Shown: positions 24,733 to 34,026, counted from the stretch's first letter. The stretch is DNA of 64,000 nt from Pseudomonadota bacterium (GCA_021792555.1 JAJYUL010000006.1:1-64000); one strand, 5' to 3'. Numbers and translations are program-made. Notes: generated by a model not told the origin, from the sequence alone.

Positions 24733-25370
24733 AGACTTGGCTACCGCAAACTCGACAAACTAAACCTATCCGACAAAGCCTGGGGCATGTCTAATTTATT
24801 GTAAAGTCGCGCACCGGTTCACAGTCCTCGACCCTCCCGCCGATCCGCTCAGTCCGGTTGCAGCAGTTCCCGTGCTTGATCCTGATAATGGAAGTCCCGT
24901 CCCTGCCATGGGCGGTAGACGCGCATGTGTTCGCCGGCGGAAACTCTTGCTCAGCGGTCCCGGAACGAATCGGGCGGACGGATGGGCGCTCTTCGGGCGA
25001 TTGAACCCACAGCCGTCTGGCCAGCGCCGCAGCTGGCGCGCCCAGCTCACTACCGCCAGCGTACCTCCCAACCTGCGACTGTGCTCGAATGCTGCGAATA
25101 TCGCAGGAGCCATACGCTGGGCTCCTCCGGTCGACCCAATTGCACGCGCCCGGCACATCCACGGGACACGGCCGCCCCCGTTTGCCATGTCCCCGGGCGC
25201 TTGCCGCTCACACTGCCCAGTACCGCCTGCGGAAGTCTCCCTCCGCTGGTCGGCGAGCACTATGAACCAGCCCACAGCCGTCTTGACGCACGCAGGTTAT
25301 GCTGCGTGCTCCTGAACGCCTCATCCACACGCGCGCAATACTGGCGATTTCACCGGGGGCGGGAACACGC

Positions 25371-27425
25371 ATGGTATTTTCGAAGCGATCGCATAATCCC
25401 CTTAAGCACCGCGCAAGCTCTCTCGGAGCCACCATTCACTTCGGCGTCTTCGCCCTTTTGCTCGCGGTCACCCTGCCCGTCCTGCTGGAATCCTTCTCTT
25501 CTTCCGCCGATCCGCTCGATGCTTCTTGGGCATGGTTCATGGGCTACGCCGTCGAGCATCATCTGCAGTGGGGCAAAGCGGTATTGTTCACGTACGGCCC
25601 GCTCGGATTCCTTGCTAATCCTTACTTCTATTCGGACCACTTCCTATGGTCCGTCAGCGCAACGGCGCGCCTGGCATCCTGGCTCGGATTTGGGCTCACG
25701 TTCGGCTACATCCTCTGCCGGCTCGCCGCCAACGACAGACCCTTGCCACGAGTGACGATCGCGGCTGCCCTGGCGTGGGTCTTGGGCGCCTCATTTTTAG
25801 ACTTGGCCACCCAGGCTGCATTCATCGGCATGCTGCTGCTCGTGCTTGCCATCGCTGAAGAGCGCCTCGCAGCCGCCATCGTCGCCCTGATTCTATCGGG
25901 ACCGCTCCTCGCCTTCGGCGCCCTGATCAAATCGACGGCGCTCATCATCTCGCTGTTCGCGCTTCTCATCTATCCGATCCTATGGTGCTACGCGGGCTGC
26001 GGAAACAAGCGTGTGCACTTTTCGCTCTTGCCGGTGCTGAGTTTCATCGCGACTTTCTGCGTGCTCTGGCTGGTATCCGCCCAGTCCCTCGGCAATCTCC
26101 CGGCCTATCTGCGCGGGACCTGGGCTATCGCCCACGGATACACTCCCGCCATGGCGATCAGCGGCAACCATGCACAAACACTGATTGCGTTCGTCATCTT
26201 GGCGCTGTTCTCGGCCATAGTCCTCGCACTCCTTTCCACGGGCCGCAAACGGCTCGCCGCACAAAGTCTGCTCCTTGGCGTCATGGGATTCTGGGCGTGG
26301 AAGGAAGGCTTCACGCGCCACGACCTGGGCTACGTTGGCCACCCCATGGCCTTTTATGGCACTGCACTACTCATCGCAGCTGTCGGGACGGCCTTGATGT
26401 CCATTGCGCAATTTCGACTTGCTACCGGTCTCGTATACTGCGCCTACTTGTCCGCGTTCGTGCCCGCGCTACGCGGCTTTCCGCTGTCCTCACTTAACCC
26501 GATTGGCAACTACGAGCGCTTCTTCGCCTTGATTGTGTCAAAGCCGAACAGGGCACACGAGCAGCGCCGGCAGACTGCCGCGATCCAGGCGCAATTCACC
26601 CTGCCCTCCAAAGCGCTGCAGGCAATCGGAAGCGCGCCGGTCAACGTGATTCCCTGGTCACTGATGATCGCGCAGGGCTATCACATGCGCATCGTTGCAA
26701 GTCCGGTATTCCAATCGTATTCCGCTTACACGCCCTATTTGGATCGCCTGAATGCACGGCAGATCTGGAGAGATGCCAGCGCACAAAAGATCATCTATAC
26801 GTACTCGACCATCGACGGCCGGTATCCGGCGTTTGACGAGCCTGAGACCTTCCGAGCGATCTTGAGCTGCTTCAAGACTCTATATCCCGGCAGCGCGTAC
26901 CTCGTCCTCGGGCGAACGGCGTGCATGCGGCCGCACCTGAACGCTGTCGATGCGCCGCGGGACGCTGATTTGGGCCACTGGATTGCGATTCCGCCAGGGG
27001 CGGACTACGCCAAGATCGCCGTCCGCACCACCATGATCGGTCACCTGGCGAATCTTCTGTACAAGCCCGCCTCTGTTCGCGTCTCGTTCCGCCTTGCAGA
27101 CGGAACGATGAAAGGCCCATACAGATTCATCTACCCCGTCGCTGTCGACGGACTGTTCGTGAAATATTTCATCGGAACACAAGCTGAGGCCGCACAGCTA
27201 TTTTCGGCCATCACTTCCGGCCTGCGCCGAGTTGCCGCAATCGAACTGACAACCAATCGACATACTGCCGACTACACGCACCGCTTTCGAATCCAATTCT
27301 TCCGCGCTACTGAACCGCATCAATACCCACCCAGCGCGCCTCAGCAGCCCCGCCCTGGCTCCTCGAGGAGCGCCCGTCCGGGTCGACCGCTACTTAAGAC
27401 ACCGAGTGTCCGCGGCCGTGACTGA
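25371..27425 (+). CDS. large multi-spanning membrane protein, candidate GT-C glycosyltransferase (start uncertain, 25299 or 25371)
   Basis: Many TM helices; early loop SSSADPLDASWAWFMGYAVEHHLQWGKAVLFTYGPLGFL; long C-terminal soluble region; first gene of a tightly overlapping operon with DprE/UbiA-like genes. Confidence 0.6.
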   Translation: MVFSKRSHNPLKHRASSLGATIHFGVFALLLAVTLPVLLESFSSSADPLDASWAWFMGYAVEHHLQWGKAVLFTYGPLGFLANPYFYSDHFLWSVSATARLASWLGFGLTFGYILCRLAANDRPLPRVTIAAALAWVLGASFLDLATQAAFIGMLLLVLAIAEERLAAAIVALILSGPLLAFGALIKSTALIISLFALLIYPILWCYAGCGNKRVHFSLLPVLSFIATFCVLWLVSAQSLGNLPAYLRGTWAIAHGYTPAMAISGNHAQTLIAFVILALFSAIVLALLSTGRKRLAAQSLLLGVMGFWAWKEGFTRHDLGYVGHPMAFYGTALLIAAVGTALMSIAQFRLATGLVYCAYLSAFVPALRGFPLSSLNPIGNYERFFALIVSKPNRAHEQRRQTAAIQAQFTLPSKALQAIGSAPVNVIPWSLMIAQGYHMRIVASPVFQSYSAYTPYLDRLNARQIWRDASAQKIIYTYSTIDGRYPAFDEPETFRAILSCFKTLYPGSAYLVLGRTACMRPHLNAVDAPRDADLGHWIAIPPGADYAKIAVRTTMIGHLANLLYKPASVRVSFRLADGTMKGPYRFIYPVAVDGLFVKYFIGTQAEAAQLFSAITSGLRRVAAIELTTNRHTADYTHRFRIQFFRATEPHQYPPSAPQQPRPGSSRSARPGRPLLKTPSVRGRD

Positions 27426-28359
27426 ACTCGGCAAAATTGTCATCACCGGTGGCGCCGGCCTCGTCGGGCAGAACCTCGTCGCATGTCTCGAGGACCATGC
27501 GCACCGCAATGTGGTTGTCATCGACAAGTCCCCAGCGAATCTCGCGATACTGCAGAACCTTCATCCGCAGGTATCAACAGTCTGCGCTGACTTGGCGGAG
27601 CACGGTGCCTGGGAGCAGCAGTTTGACGGCGCCGATACCGTAGTTATGCTGCAAGCCCAAATCGGCGCAACAGCTCGCGCGCCGTTCGTTCGCAATACCA
27701 TCGTCTCCACCCAGAACGTCCTCGGCGCTATCAAGTCGCGCGGCCCCGGATACTTAATTCACGTGAGCTCCTCAGTGGTGAATTCCGTCGCGAATGACCT
27801 CTATTCGACGACAAAACGAGAACAGGAGCATCTGGTGGTGCAGAGCGGCATACCGTACGTCGTGCTCCGACCCACGCTCATGTTCGGTTGGTTTGATCGC
27901 AAGCATCTGGGATGGCTTTCGCGCTTCATGCGGCGCGTTCCAGTGTTTCCGATACCAGGCGACGGCCGATATTTGCGCCAGCCTTTGTATGTGGGAGACT
28001 TCTGCCAGATAATCCTGAGTTGCCTCAAATCACGCCCAATTGCCCAGGCGTTTGACATCACGGGACGGGAACGAATCGACTACATCGACATGATCCGGGA
28101 GATCAGGAGGGCCGTCGATGCGCGCTGCGTGATTGTCAGGATTCCATATGGCCTATTCGACAATCTATTGAGACTCTGGGCAATGTTCGACAAAAATCCT
28201 CCGTTCACGACTGAGCAGCTCGCCGCCCTGGTGGCCGGGGATGTATTCGACGTCATTGACTGGGAGAGGATATTTGGCGTAAACGCGACACCGTTCACAG
28301 TCGCAATCAACCGAACTTTTCACGATCCGCGTTACAGCGACATCGCGCTCCACTTTTGA
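27406..28359 (+). CDS. NAD-dependent epimerase/dehydratase family protein
   Basis: IVITGGAGLVGQNLVACL Rossmann motif; LIHVSSSVVN..LYSTTKREQE (YxxxK); VVLRPTLMFGWFDRKHLG. Confidence 0.88.
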   Translation: MSAAVTELGKIVITGGAGLVGQNLVACLEDHAHRNVVVIDKSPANLAILQNLHPQVSTVCADLAEHGAWEQQFDGADTVVMLQAQIGATARAPFVRNTIVSTQNVLGAIKSRGPGYLIHVSSSVVNSVANDLYSTTKREQEHLVVQSGIPYVVLRPTLMFGWFDRKHLGWLSRFMRRVPVFPIPGDGRYLRQPLYVGDFCQIILSCLKSRPIAQAFDITGRERIDYIDMIREIRRAVDARCVIVRIPYGLFDNLLRLWAMFDKNPPFTTEQLAALVAGDVFDVIDWERIFGVNATPFTVAINRTFHDPRYSDIALHF

Positions 28360-29654
28360 ACACCACAGGCAGACAGACAGTGGCGGTCATCGGCGCGGGA
28401 CCGATGGGTCTCGGCGCCGCGTATCAGCTCGCGCTGGATGGCCATACGCCAGTGGTGTTCGAGGCCGACGACCGGATCGGCGGCATGGCCGCAGCGTTTG
28501 ACTTCGGCGACCTGCGAATTGAGCGGTATTACCATTTCCACTGCACATCGGACCACGATCTCTTTGCGCTGCTTCGCGAACTGGGGCTTGATGACAAGCT
28601 CCACTGGGTGGCGACCAAGATGGGCTACTACTTCAACGGCTGCGTCCAGCCGTGGGGTAATCCGCGCGCGCTCCTGGCGTTCCGCGGGCTGAGCCTCATC
28701 GACAAGGCACGATACGGCCTGCATGCGTTTTGGGCCACGAAGCGGCAGAACTGGCGGCCACTCGACCAGCTCGAGGCCACCCGCTGGATCCGCAACTGGG
28801 TGGGTTCGCGAGCCTACGACGTGCTGTGGCGCAACCTGTTCGAGTTGAAGTTCTACGAGTTCGCGCACGATCTTTCGGCAGCTTGGATCTGGAGCCGGAT
28901 CCGACGGATCGGACGGTCCCGATACAGCATCTTCAAAGAGAAACTCGGCTTCATCGACGGAGGCTCCGAGGCAGTGCTGCACGCGATGAGCGCCGAGATT
29001 GTGCGACGCAACGGGGAGATCCGCCTCTCCTGCCCCGTGCAGCGAGTGAGGTTGGACGATGGGGCGGTGTCTGGTGTCGAGACTCGAGACTTTTTTTTCC
29101 CCTGCGAGCGGGTCATCAGCACCGTACCGACGCCGTACGTGCCGAAAATTCTCCCTGATTTGCCCGCTGGGCTGCTGAATACCTACCGATCCATAAAGAG
29201 CATCGCGGTAGTGTGTGTCATTGCGAAACTGGCGCGCTCGGTGAGCGAAAATTTCTGGCTTAATGTCAATGACCCGGACATGGACGTTCCGGGGCTGGTC
29301 GAGTATTCCAATCTGCGCCCATTGGATCGACACATCATTTACGTACCCTTCTACATGCCGGGAGAGAATTCAAAGTACGGCGACCCCGACTCCGTCTTTG
29401 CGGAAAAGGTGAAGCGCTATCTTAGGCGGATCAATCCGGAGCTGCGCGAAGACGACATCCTTGACATCCACGTCAGTCGCTATCGGTTTGCCCAGCCGGT
29501 GTGCACACCCGGCTTTGCCGATCGCCTGCCCCCCGTGAAGCTCCCCATTCGCGGCCTGTTTGTGGCCGACACATCCTTTTACTATCCGGAGGACCGCGGG
29601 ATATCCGAGAGCATCGGCCTGGCGCGCAGAATTGCGCGGATGGCGGTCGAGTGA
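28356..29654 (+). CDS. FAD/NAD(P)-dependent oxidoreductase (amine oxidase / UDP-galactopyranose mutase-like fold), TTG start overlapping previous stop
   Basis: VAVIGAGPMGLGAAYQLALDGHTPVVFEADDRIGGMAAAFDF; C-terminal GLFVADTSFYYPEDRGISESIGLARRIA. Confidence 0.85.
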   Translation: MNTTGRQTVAVIGAGPMGLGAAYQLALDGHTPVVFEADDRIGGMAAAFDFGDLRIERYYHFHCTSDHDLFALLRELGLDDKLHWVATKMGYYFNGCVQPWGNPRALLAFRGLSLIDKARYGLHAFWATKRQNWRPLDQLEATRWIRNWVGSRAYDVLWRNLFELKFYEFAHDLSAAWIWSRIRRIGRSRYSIFKEKLGFIDGGSEAVLHAMSAEIVRRNGEIRLSCPVQRVRLDDGAVSGVETRDFFFPCERVISTVPTPYVPKILPDLPAGLLNTYRSIKSIAVVCVIAKLARSVSENFWLNVNDPDMDVPGLVEYSNLRPLDRHIIYVPFYMPGENSKYGDPDSVFAEKVKRYLRRINPELREDDILDIHVSRYRFAQPVCTPGFADRLPPVKLPIRGLFVADTSFYYPEDRGISESIGLARRIARMAVE

Positions 29655-30049
29655 AAACACTCGTGTCGCGACAATTCATGCGTTTTCTGCTTGTCGGCGG
29701 CATCGCTGCAGCAGTCAACGTCCTCAGCCGCATCGTCTACGGTGCGTGGGTCGGCTATTCGATCTCGATCATCCTTGCGTATGTAACCGGAATGATGGCT
29801 GCCTTTTTCATGGCGCGCCGCTTCGTTTTCCCACCGGGAAGGAACAGCGCACACCGCTCCGCTGTTGTCTTCACACTGGTTAACATCGTCGCGCTGCTGC
29901 AGACCTGGGTGGTCAGTGTGACGCTAGCGGACCACGTCTTCCCCACTTTGGGGATACGGCAGCACTCCGAGACGATGGCACACATCATCGGCGTTGGCGT
30001 CCCGGCCTTCACCAGCTACATTGGACACCGAGAATGGTCATTCCGATGA
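29651..30049 (+). CDS. GtrA family membrane protein (first copy)
   Basis: FMRFLLVGGIAAAVNVLSRIVY..AYVTGMMAAFFMARRFVFPPG..VPAFTSYIGHREWSFR; GTGA overlap with previous gene. Confidence 0.85.
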   Translation: MKTLVSRQFMRFLLVGGIAAAVNVLSRIVYGAWVGYSISIILAYVTGMMAAFFMARRFVFPPGRNSAHRSAVVFTLVNIVALLQTWVVSVTLADHVFPTLGIRQHSETMAHIIGVGVPAFTSYIGHREWSFR

Positions 30050-31497
30050 CGGCGCAGGTGTCAGACGAAGCCGGGACGGAGAGCAGCGGCGACCGTCCGG
30101 TCTGTGTCGAGGCTGAGGGCGCGCTGATTCGGGGCAACCCCCTTTGGGAGAGCTGGTTCTCGCTGCTCAGGCAGCGTCCGGGCGCGGCCATGGTCGCCCT
30201 GACCAGACGAATTCTGAGAGGCTCAGCAGCGTTCGCTGCCGAACTATCGGCGCGCGTGAGTTTCGATGCCGCCCAGTTGCCGTACGAGCAGGCCCTGCTG
30301 GGCCGACTGCGGCAGGCGAAGACCCAGGGGAGAAGCCTCGCGCTCGTCACCCGTCTGCCACGAGCGTGGGCGGCACGCATTGCCTCGCATCTGGAGTTAT
30401 TCGACGCCGTGCTGGTGGACGAAGACTCGCACGGACGGCGAAGCTCTCCCACCTGCTCCACGCTAGATGCGCACTACGCCCCGAAGTCTTTTGATTACGT
30501 AGGTGATGCGGGCTCCCCGTCATGGCCGCTCGCACACTCCGGAATCGTTTTGGTTTCAGGAGAGTCTGCCGTTCGCGCCGAGCAACGCAATCCGTCTGGG
30601 CGCGAGGTGATCGTGCGCGATCGCCCAACCGGACGGATCTGGGCACGGCAGCTTCGGCTCCATCAGTGGATTAAGAACCTGCTGATTTATGTCCCGCTGG
30701 TCGCCGGGCGGCAAGTCGCCAATCTGCACATGGATGCCGCGGCAACGGTGGCGTTTGTTGCCTTCGGTCTGGTTGCCTCGGCGAATTACATTCTCAATGA
30801 TCTGCTTGATCTGCCCTACGATCGCAAGCATCCGACGAAACGCCATCGGCCGTTGGCGGCCGGTTTGCTCTCTGTGCCGTCAGCCACGGCGGTGATGGCA
30901 GCACTCTTCACGCTCGGCGCGCTGCTTGCCGTCTCCTTACCGATAGAGTATTCCCAAGTTCTGGTCCTCTATTTAATCGGCACCGTCGCTTATTCTCTGT
31001 TCTTGAAGCGCAGCGCACCGCTCGACGCATTTGCGCTCGCGGGGCTGTATACCTTGCGGGTACTGGCGGGCAACGCGGCGACCGGACTGCCGCCGTCATT
31101 CTGGCTGCTCGCCTTTTCCATTTTCCTGTTCCTGAGCCTCGCGATGGCCAAGCGCCACGCGGAACTTTTGCGGCTCGGCGAACAAGGTGAGAGCGTCTCG
31201 CGCGGACTAGGATATCTGACGGCCGACCGGGAGATGGTCAGTCAGCTGGGCGTTGGCGCGGGTTACATCTCGGTGCTCGTACTGGCCTTGTACTTGAACA
31301 GCCCCGAAGCGGCGCTGCTGTACCGCCGTCCCGGCATTCTCTGGGTTCTTTGCGTGCTCTTGCTGTATTGGATCACTCGGCTCTGGCTGGTTGCGCATCG
31401 CGGGCAGCTGGATGACGACCCGGTCGTATTCGCCATGCGCGACCGCATCAGCCGCATCGTGGCTCTGGCGGTGGCACTGCTGCTGATGCTGGCGTGA
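30046..31497 (+). CDS. UbiA-family prenyltransferase with degenerate N-terminal HAD-like domain; resembles decaprenyl-phosphate phosphoribosyltransferase (start 30034 or 30046)
   Basis: NDLLDLPYDRKHPTKRHRPLAAG (UbiA Asp-rich motif, close to Rv3806c NDxxDxxxDRxHPTKRxRP); YSLFLKRSAPLDAFALAGLYTLRVLAGNAATG; HAD-like N-terminus VCVEAEGALIRGN. Confidence 0.88.
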   Translation: MTAQVSDEAGTESSGDRPVCVEAEGALIRGNPLWESWFSLLRQRPGAAMVALTRRILRGSAAFAAELSARVSFDAAQLPYEQALLGRLRQAKTQGRSLALVTRLPRAWAARIASHLELFDAVLVDEDSHGRRSSPTCSTLDAHYAPKSFDYVGDAGSPSWPLAHSGIVLVSGESAVRAEQRNPSGREVIVRDRPTGRIWARQLRLHQWIKNLLIYVPLVAGRQVANLHMDAAATVAFVAFGLVASANYILNDLLDLPYDRKHPTKRHRPLAAGLLSVPSATAVMAALFTLGALLAVSLPIEYSQVLVLYLIGTVAYSLFLKRSAPLDAFALAGLYTLRVLAGNAATGLPPSFWLLAFSIFLFLSLAMAKRHAELLRLGEQGESVSRGLGYLTADREMVSQLGVGAGYISVLVLALYLNSPEAALLYRRPGILWVLCVLLLYWITRLWLVAHRGQLDDDPVVFAMRDRISRIVALAVALLLMLA

Positions 31498-31501
31498 CGC
31501 G

Positions 31502-32827
31502 ATGCCCCAGGGACAAACTCGGCTCGTCCGTTCATGGGGCAACGTAGCCCGAGGTGAGCACTCGGTCTATAGCTTGGGCAGCCGCTTCGATGAGTTCCCT
31601 CGCCTACCGGCACAAACCAGCATCCTGCCCTTTGGCAATGGACGGAGCTACGGCGACAGCTGTCTGAACGTGGGAGGCGCGCTGCTTGACATGCGCTCCC
31701 TGGACCGCTTCATCCAGTTCGATGCGCGACACGGCACGCTGCGTTGCGAAGCAGGGGTACAGCTCGGGGAAATTCTACGCATCGTGGCGCCGGCGGGTTG
31801 GCTGCCATGCGTTCTCCCGGGAACACAATACGTCACAGTCGGTGGCGCCATTGCGAACGATGTGCATGGCAAGAATCATCATCGTGCGGGGAGTTTTGGC
31901 TGTCACGTGACTCAGTTTGAATTGCTGCGGTCGAACGGGGAGCGGCTGTTGTGTTCGCCGCAGATGAACCCGGACTGGTTCGCTGCCACAATTGGCGGCC
32001 TGGGCCTCACTGGCGTGGTGACGTGGGCGGAGCTGCAGTTAACCAGAGTATCTGGGCCCTGGATGTCAGTAGAGTCCGTCCGTTGCCGCGATCTGAGCGA
32101 GCTGCTGGAGATGAGCCGCGCGGCTTCGCAAGAGCACGCTTACACGGTTGCCTGGGTGGACTGCGCCGCGCGCCGCAAGCGAATTGGCAGAGGCATCCTG
32201 CAGTGGGCCGATTCCGCAGACGAAGTCGGTGAAACGCCCCCCGCGGATCGATGGTGCCGACTTGCCGTGCCATTCACGCCCCCCATTTCGCTGCTCAATT
32301 CGGCCACAATGCACGTATTCAATGCATTGCACTACAGGCGTCACGGGGGACGGGTCCGGTCGATGCAGCACTATCGACAGTTTTTCTTCCCGCTCGACGG
32401 CATACGCCATTGGAACCGCCTGTATGGGCCTCGTGGGTTCTATCAGTACCAGTGCGTCGTTCCCGCAGACGGGGCCGACGCTTCGATTCGACGACTACTG
32501 CGCGCCATAGCGGCAAGTAGCGAGGACTCCTGCCTTGCAGTCCTGAAGTATTTCGGTGACAGCGTTTCGCCGGGGCTATTGTCGTTTCCTCGCTGTGGCG
32601 TCACTCTGGCGCTGGATTTCCCCAACCGAGGCGCACGGCTGGAGTCGCTTTTTGCACGGCTCGATGCGATCGTTGCCGACGCCGGCGGCTGCCTCTATCC
32701 GGCAAAGGATGCGCGAATGCCCCCAAGCCTGTTCCGTGCTGGCTTTCCGCAGTGCGAGACGTTCTCGCGCTTTATCGACGCACGCTGCTCATCGAGCTTC
32801 TGGCGACGCGTCATGGCGGAAGCATGA
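31502..32827 (+). CDS. FAD-binding oxidoreductase, DprE1-like (decaprenylphosphoryl-beta-D-ribose 2'-oxidase)
   Basis: PFGNGRSYGDSCLNVGG; GGAIANDVHGKNHHRAGSFGCHVTQFELL; LYPAKDARM near C-terminus, matching DprE1 HGKNHHSAGSFG and LYTAKDSR motifs. Confidence 0.9.
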   Translation: MPQGQTRLVRSWGNVARGEHSVYSLGSRFDEFPRLPAQTSILPFGNGRSYGDSCLNVGGALLDMRSLDRFIQFDARHGTLRCEAGVQLGEILRIVAPAGWLPCVLPGTQYVTVGGAIANDVHGKNHHRAGSFGCHVTQFELLRSNGERLLCSPQMNPDWFAATIGGLGLTGVVTWAELQLTRVSGPWMSVESVRCRDLSELLEMSRAASQEHAYTVAWVDCAARRKRIGRGILQWADSADEVGETPPADRWCRLAVPFTPPISLLNSATMHVFNALHYRRHGGRVRSMQHYRQFFFPLDGIRHWNRLYGPRGFYQYQCVVPADGADASIRRLLRAIAASSEDSCLAVLKYFGDSVSPGLLSFPRCGVTLALDFPNRGARLESLFARLDAIVADAGGCLYPAKDARMPPSLFRAGFPQCETFSRFIDARCSSSFWRRVMAEA

Positions 32828-33561
32828 AGAAGGTGCTCATCATCGGAGCGACCTCGGCGATCGCTGAGGAAACTGCCCGGCTCTTCGCGCAACGCCTGGC
32901 ATCGCTCTATCTGGTCGCCCGAAACGAGCGCCGTGTGGCGGCGATTGCCTCCGATCTGGGAATCCGCGGCGCCACTCAGGTGGCCTACGAGACACTGGAT
33001 GTGAATGATTTCGCCTCCCACGCCGCCATGCTGGATCGCGCCACTGAAGCTCTGGGGAAGTTAGATGTCGTGCTCATCGCGCACGGCACGCTCGACAATC
33101 AGCGCGCATGCGAGGAGTCCGTGGATCTGACAATGCGCGCGCTATCCACCAATGCGCTCTCGGTCATCGCTTTGTGCACGCAAATTGCGCCGCGTCTTTC
33201 CGCGCAAGGCAGTGGCACATTGGCGGTGATCTCTTCTGTGGCAGGCGACCGGGGCAAACGGAGCAACTATGTCTATGGGAGCGCCAAGGCACTGGTCAGT
33301 ACATATCTGTCCGGACTGAGGCAGCGGCTCTACTCGGCCGGCGTGCAGGTGTTGACGATCAAGCCTGGATTAGTGGATACACCGATGACGGCGTCCTTTC
33401 CCAAAGGCCCCCTTTGGTCCACTCCGCGGCGAGTGGCGGCCGGCATTTTACGGGCAATCGATAAGAAGCGCGATGTGGCATATTTGCCACGCGCCTGGGG
33501 CCCTGCCATGTGGTTCATCCGACTGATTCCGGAAAAGGTGTTCAAGCGACTCGAACTCTAA
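32824..33561 (+). CDS. SDR family oxidoreductase, DprE2-like (decaprenylphosphoryl-2-keto-ribose reductase)
   Basis: KKVLIIGATSAIAEETARLFAQR; VISSVAGDRGKRSNYVYGSAKALVSTYLSGLRQRL; TIKPGLVDTPMT; ATGA overlap with the DprE1-like gene. Confidence 0.88.
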   Translation: MKKVLIIGATSAIAEETARLFAQRLASLYLVARNERRVAAIASDLGIRGATQVAYETLDVNDFASHAAMLDRATEALGKLDVVLIAHGTLDNQRACEESVDLTMRALSTNALSVIALCTQIAPRLSAQGSGTLAVISSVAGDRGKRSNYVYGSAKALVSTYLSGLRQRLYSAGVQVLTIKPGLVDTPMTASFPKGPLWSTPRRVAAGILRAIDKKRDVAYLPRAWGPAMWFIRLIPEKVFKRLEL

Positions 33562-33576
33562 TGGACCCGTCGGCCC

Positions 33577-34026
33577 ATGCAACGAGACATATCGATCCAT
33601 AAAGAGCAAAAGGGCGTCTGGCGCGTGCGAATTGCACAACTGTTGCGCTTTGGCGCCGTCGGCGTTACTTGCCTCGGGCTGAGCGCAGCGGTACTGGTTG
33701 GACTTCACGCGTTCGCGGGACTGAACTATCTGCTCGCTTACGCGGCGTCCTTCGTCACCGGGAACATCGCGGGCTATCTGCTCAACGCACGCTTTACGTT
33801 TTCCGTCCGCGCCGTCAGTCACCTAGGTGCCGCGCGCTATATGCTTGTCAACGCGACGCTGCTTGGAGTAAACACGTGCGCACTGGACTTTCTCGTCGAG
33901 CGGATGCACATGTGGTACCTCGCCGCGGCAGTCCTCCTCGGCGTGCTCAATACGCCAGTAAGTTTCCTAGCGCAGCGGTTCGTAACCTATCGAACGAGTG
34001 TGCGCCGCGGCGCGCAGAACATTTAG
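33577..34026 (+). CDS. GtrA family membrane protein (second copy)
   Basis: LLRFGAVGVTCLGLSAAVLVGLHAFAGLNYLLAYAASFVTGNIAGYLLNARFTFS; C-terminal AQRFVTYRT. Confidence 0.83.
   Translation: MQRDISIHKEQKGVWRVRIAQLLRFGAVGVTCLGLSAAVLVGLHAFAGLNYLLAYAASFVTGNIAGYLLNARFTFSVRAVSHLGAARYMLVNATLLGVNTCALDFLVERMHMWYLAAAVLLGVLNTPVSFLAQRFVTYRTSVRRGAQNI

Noticed and set aside
24791-25275. Minus-strand ORFs between the sulfotransferase and the glycan operon
   Set aside because: Two competing frames with random-looking composition; treated as intergenic region rather than genes.
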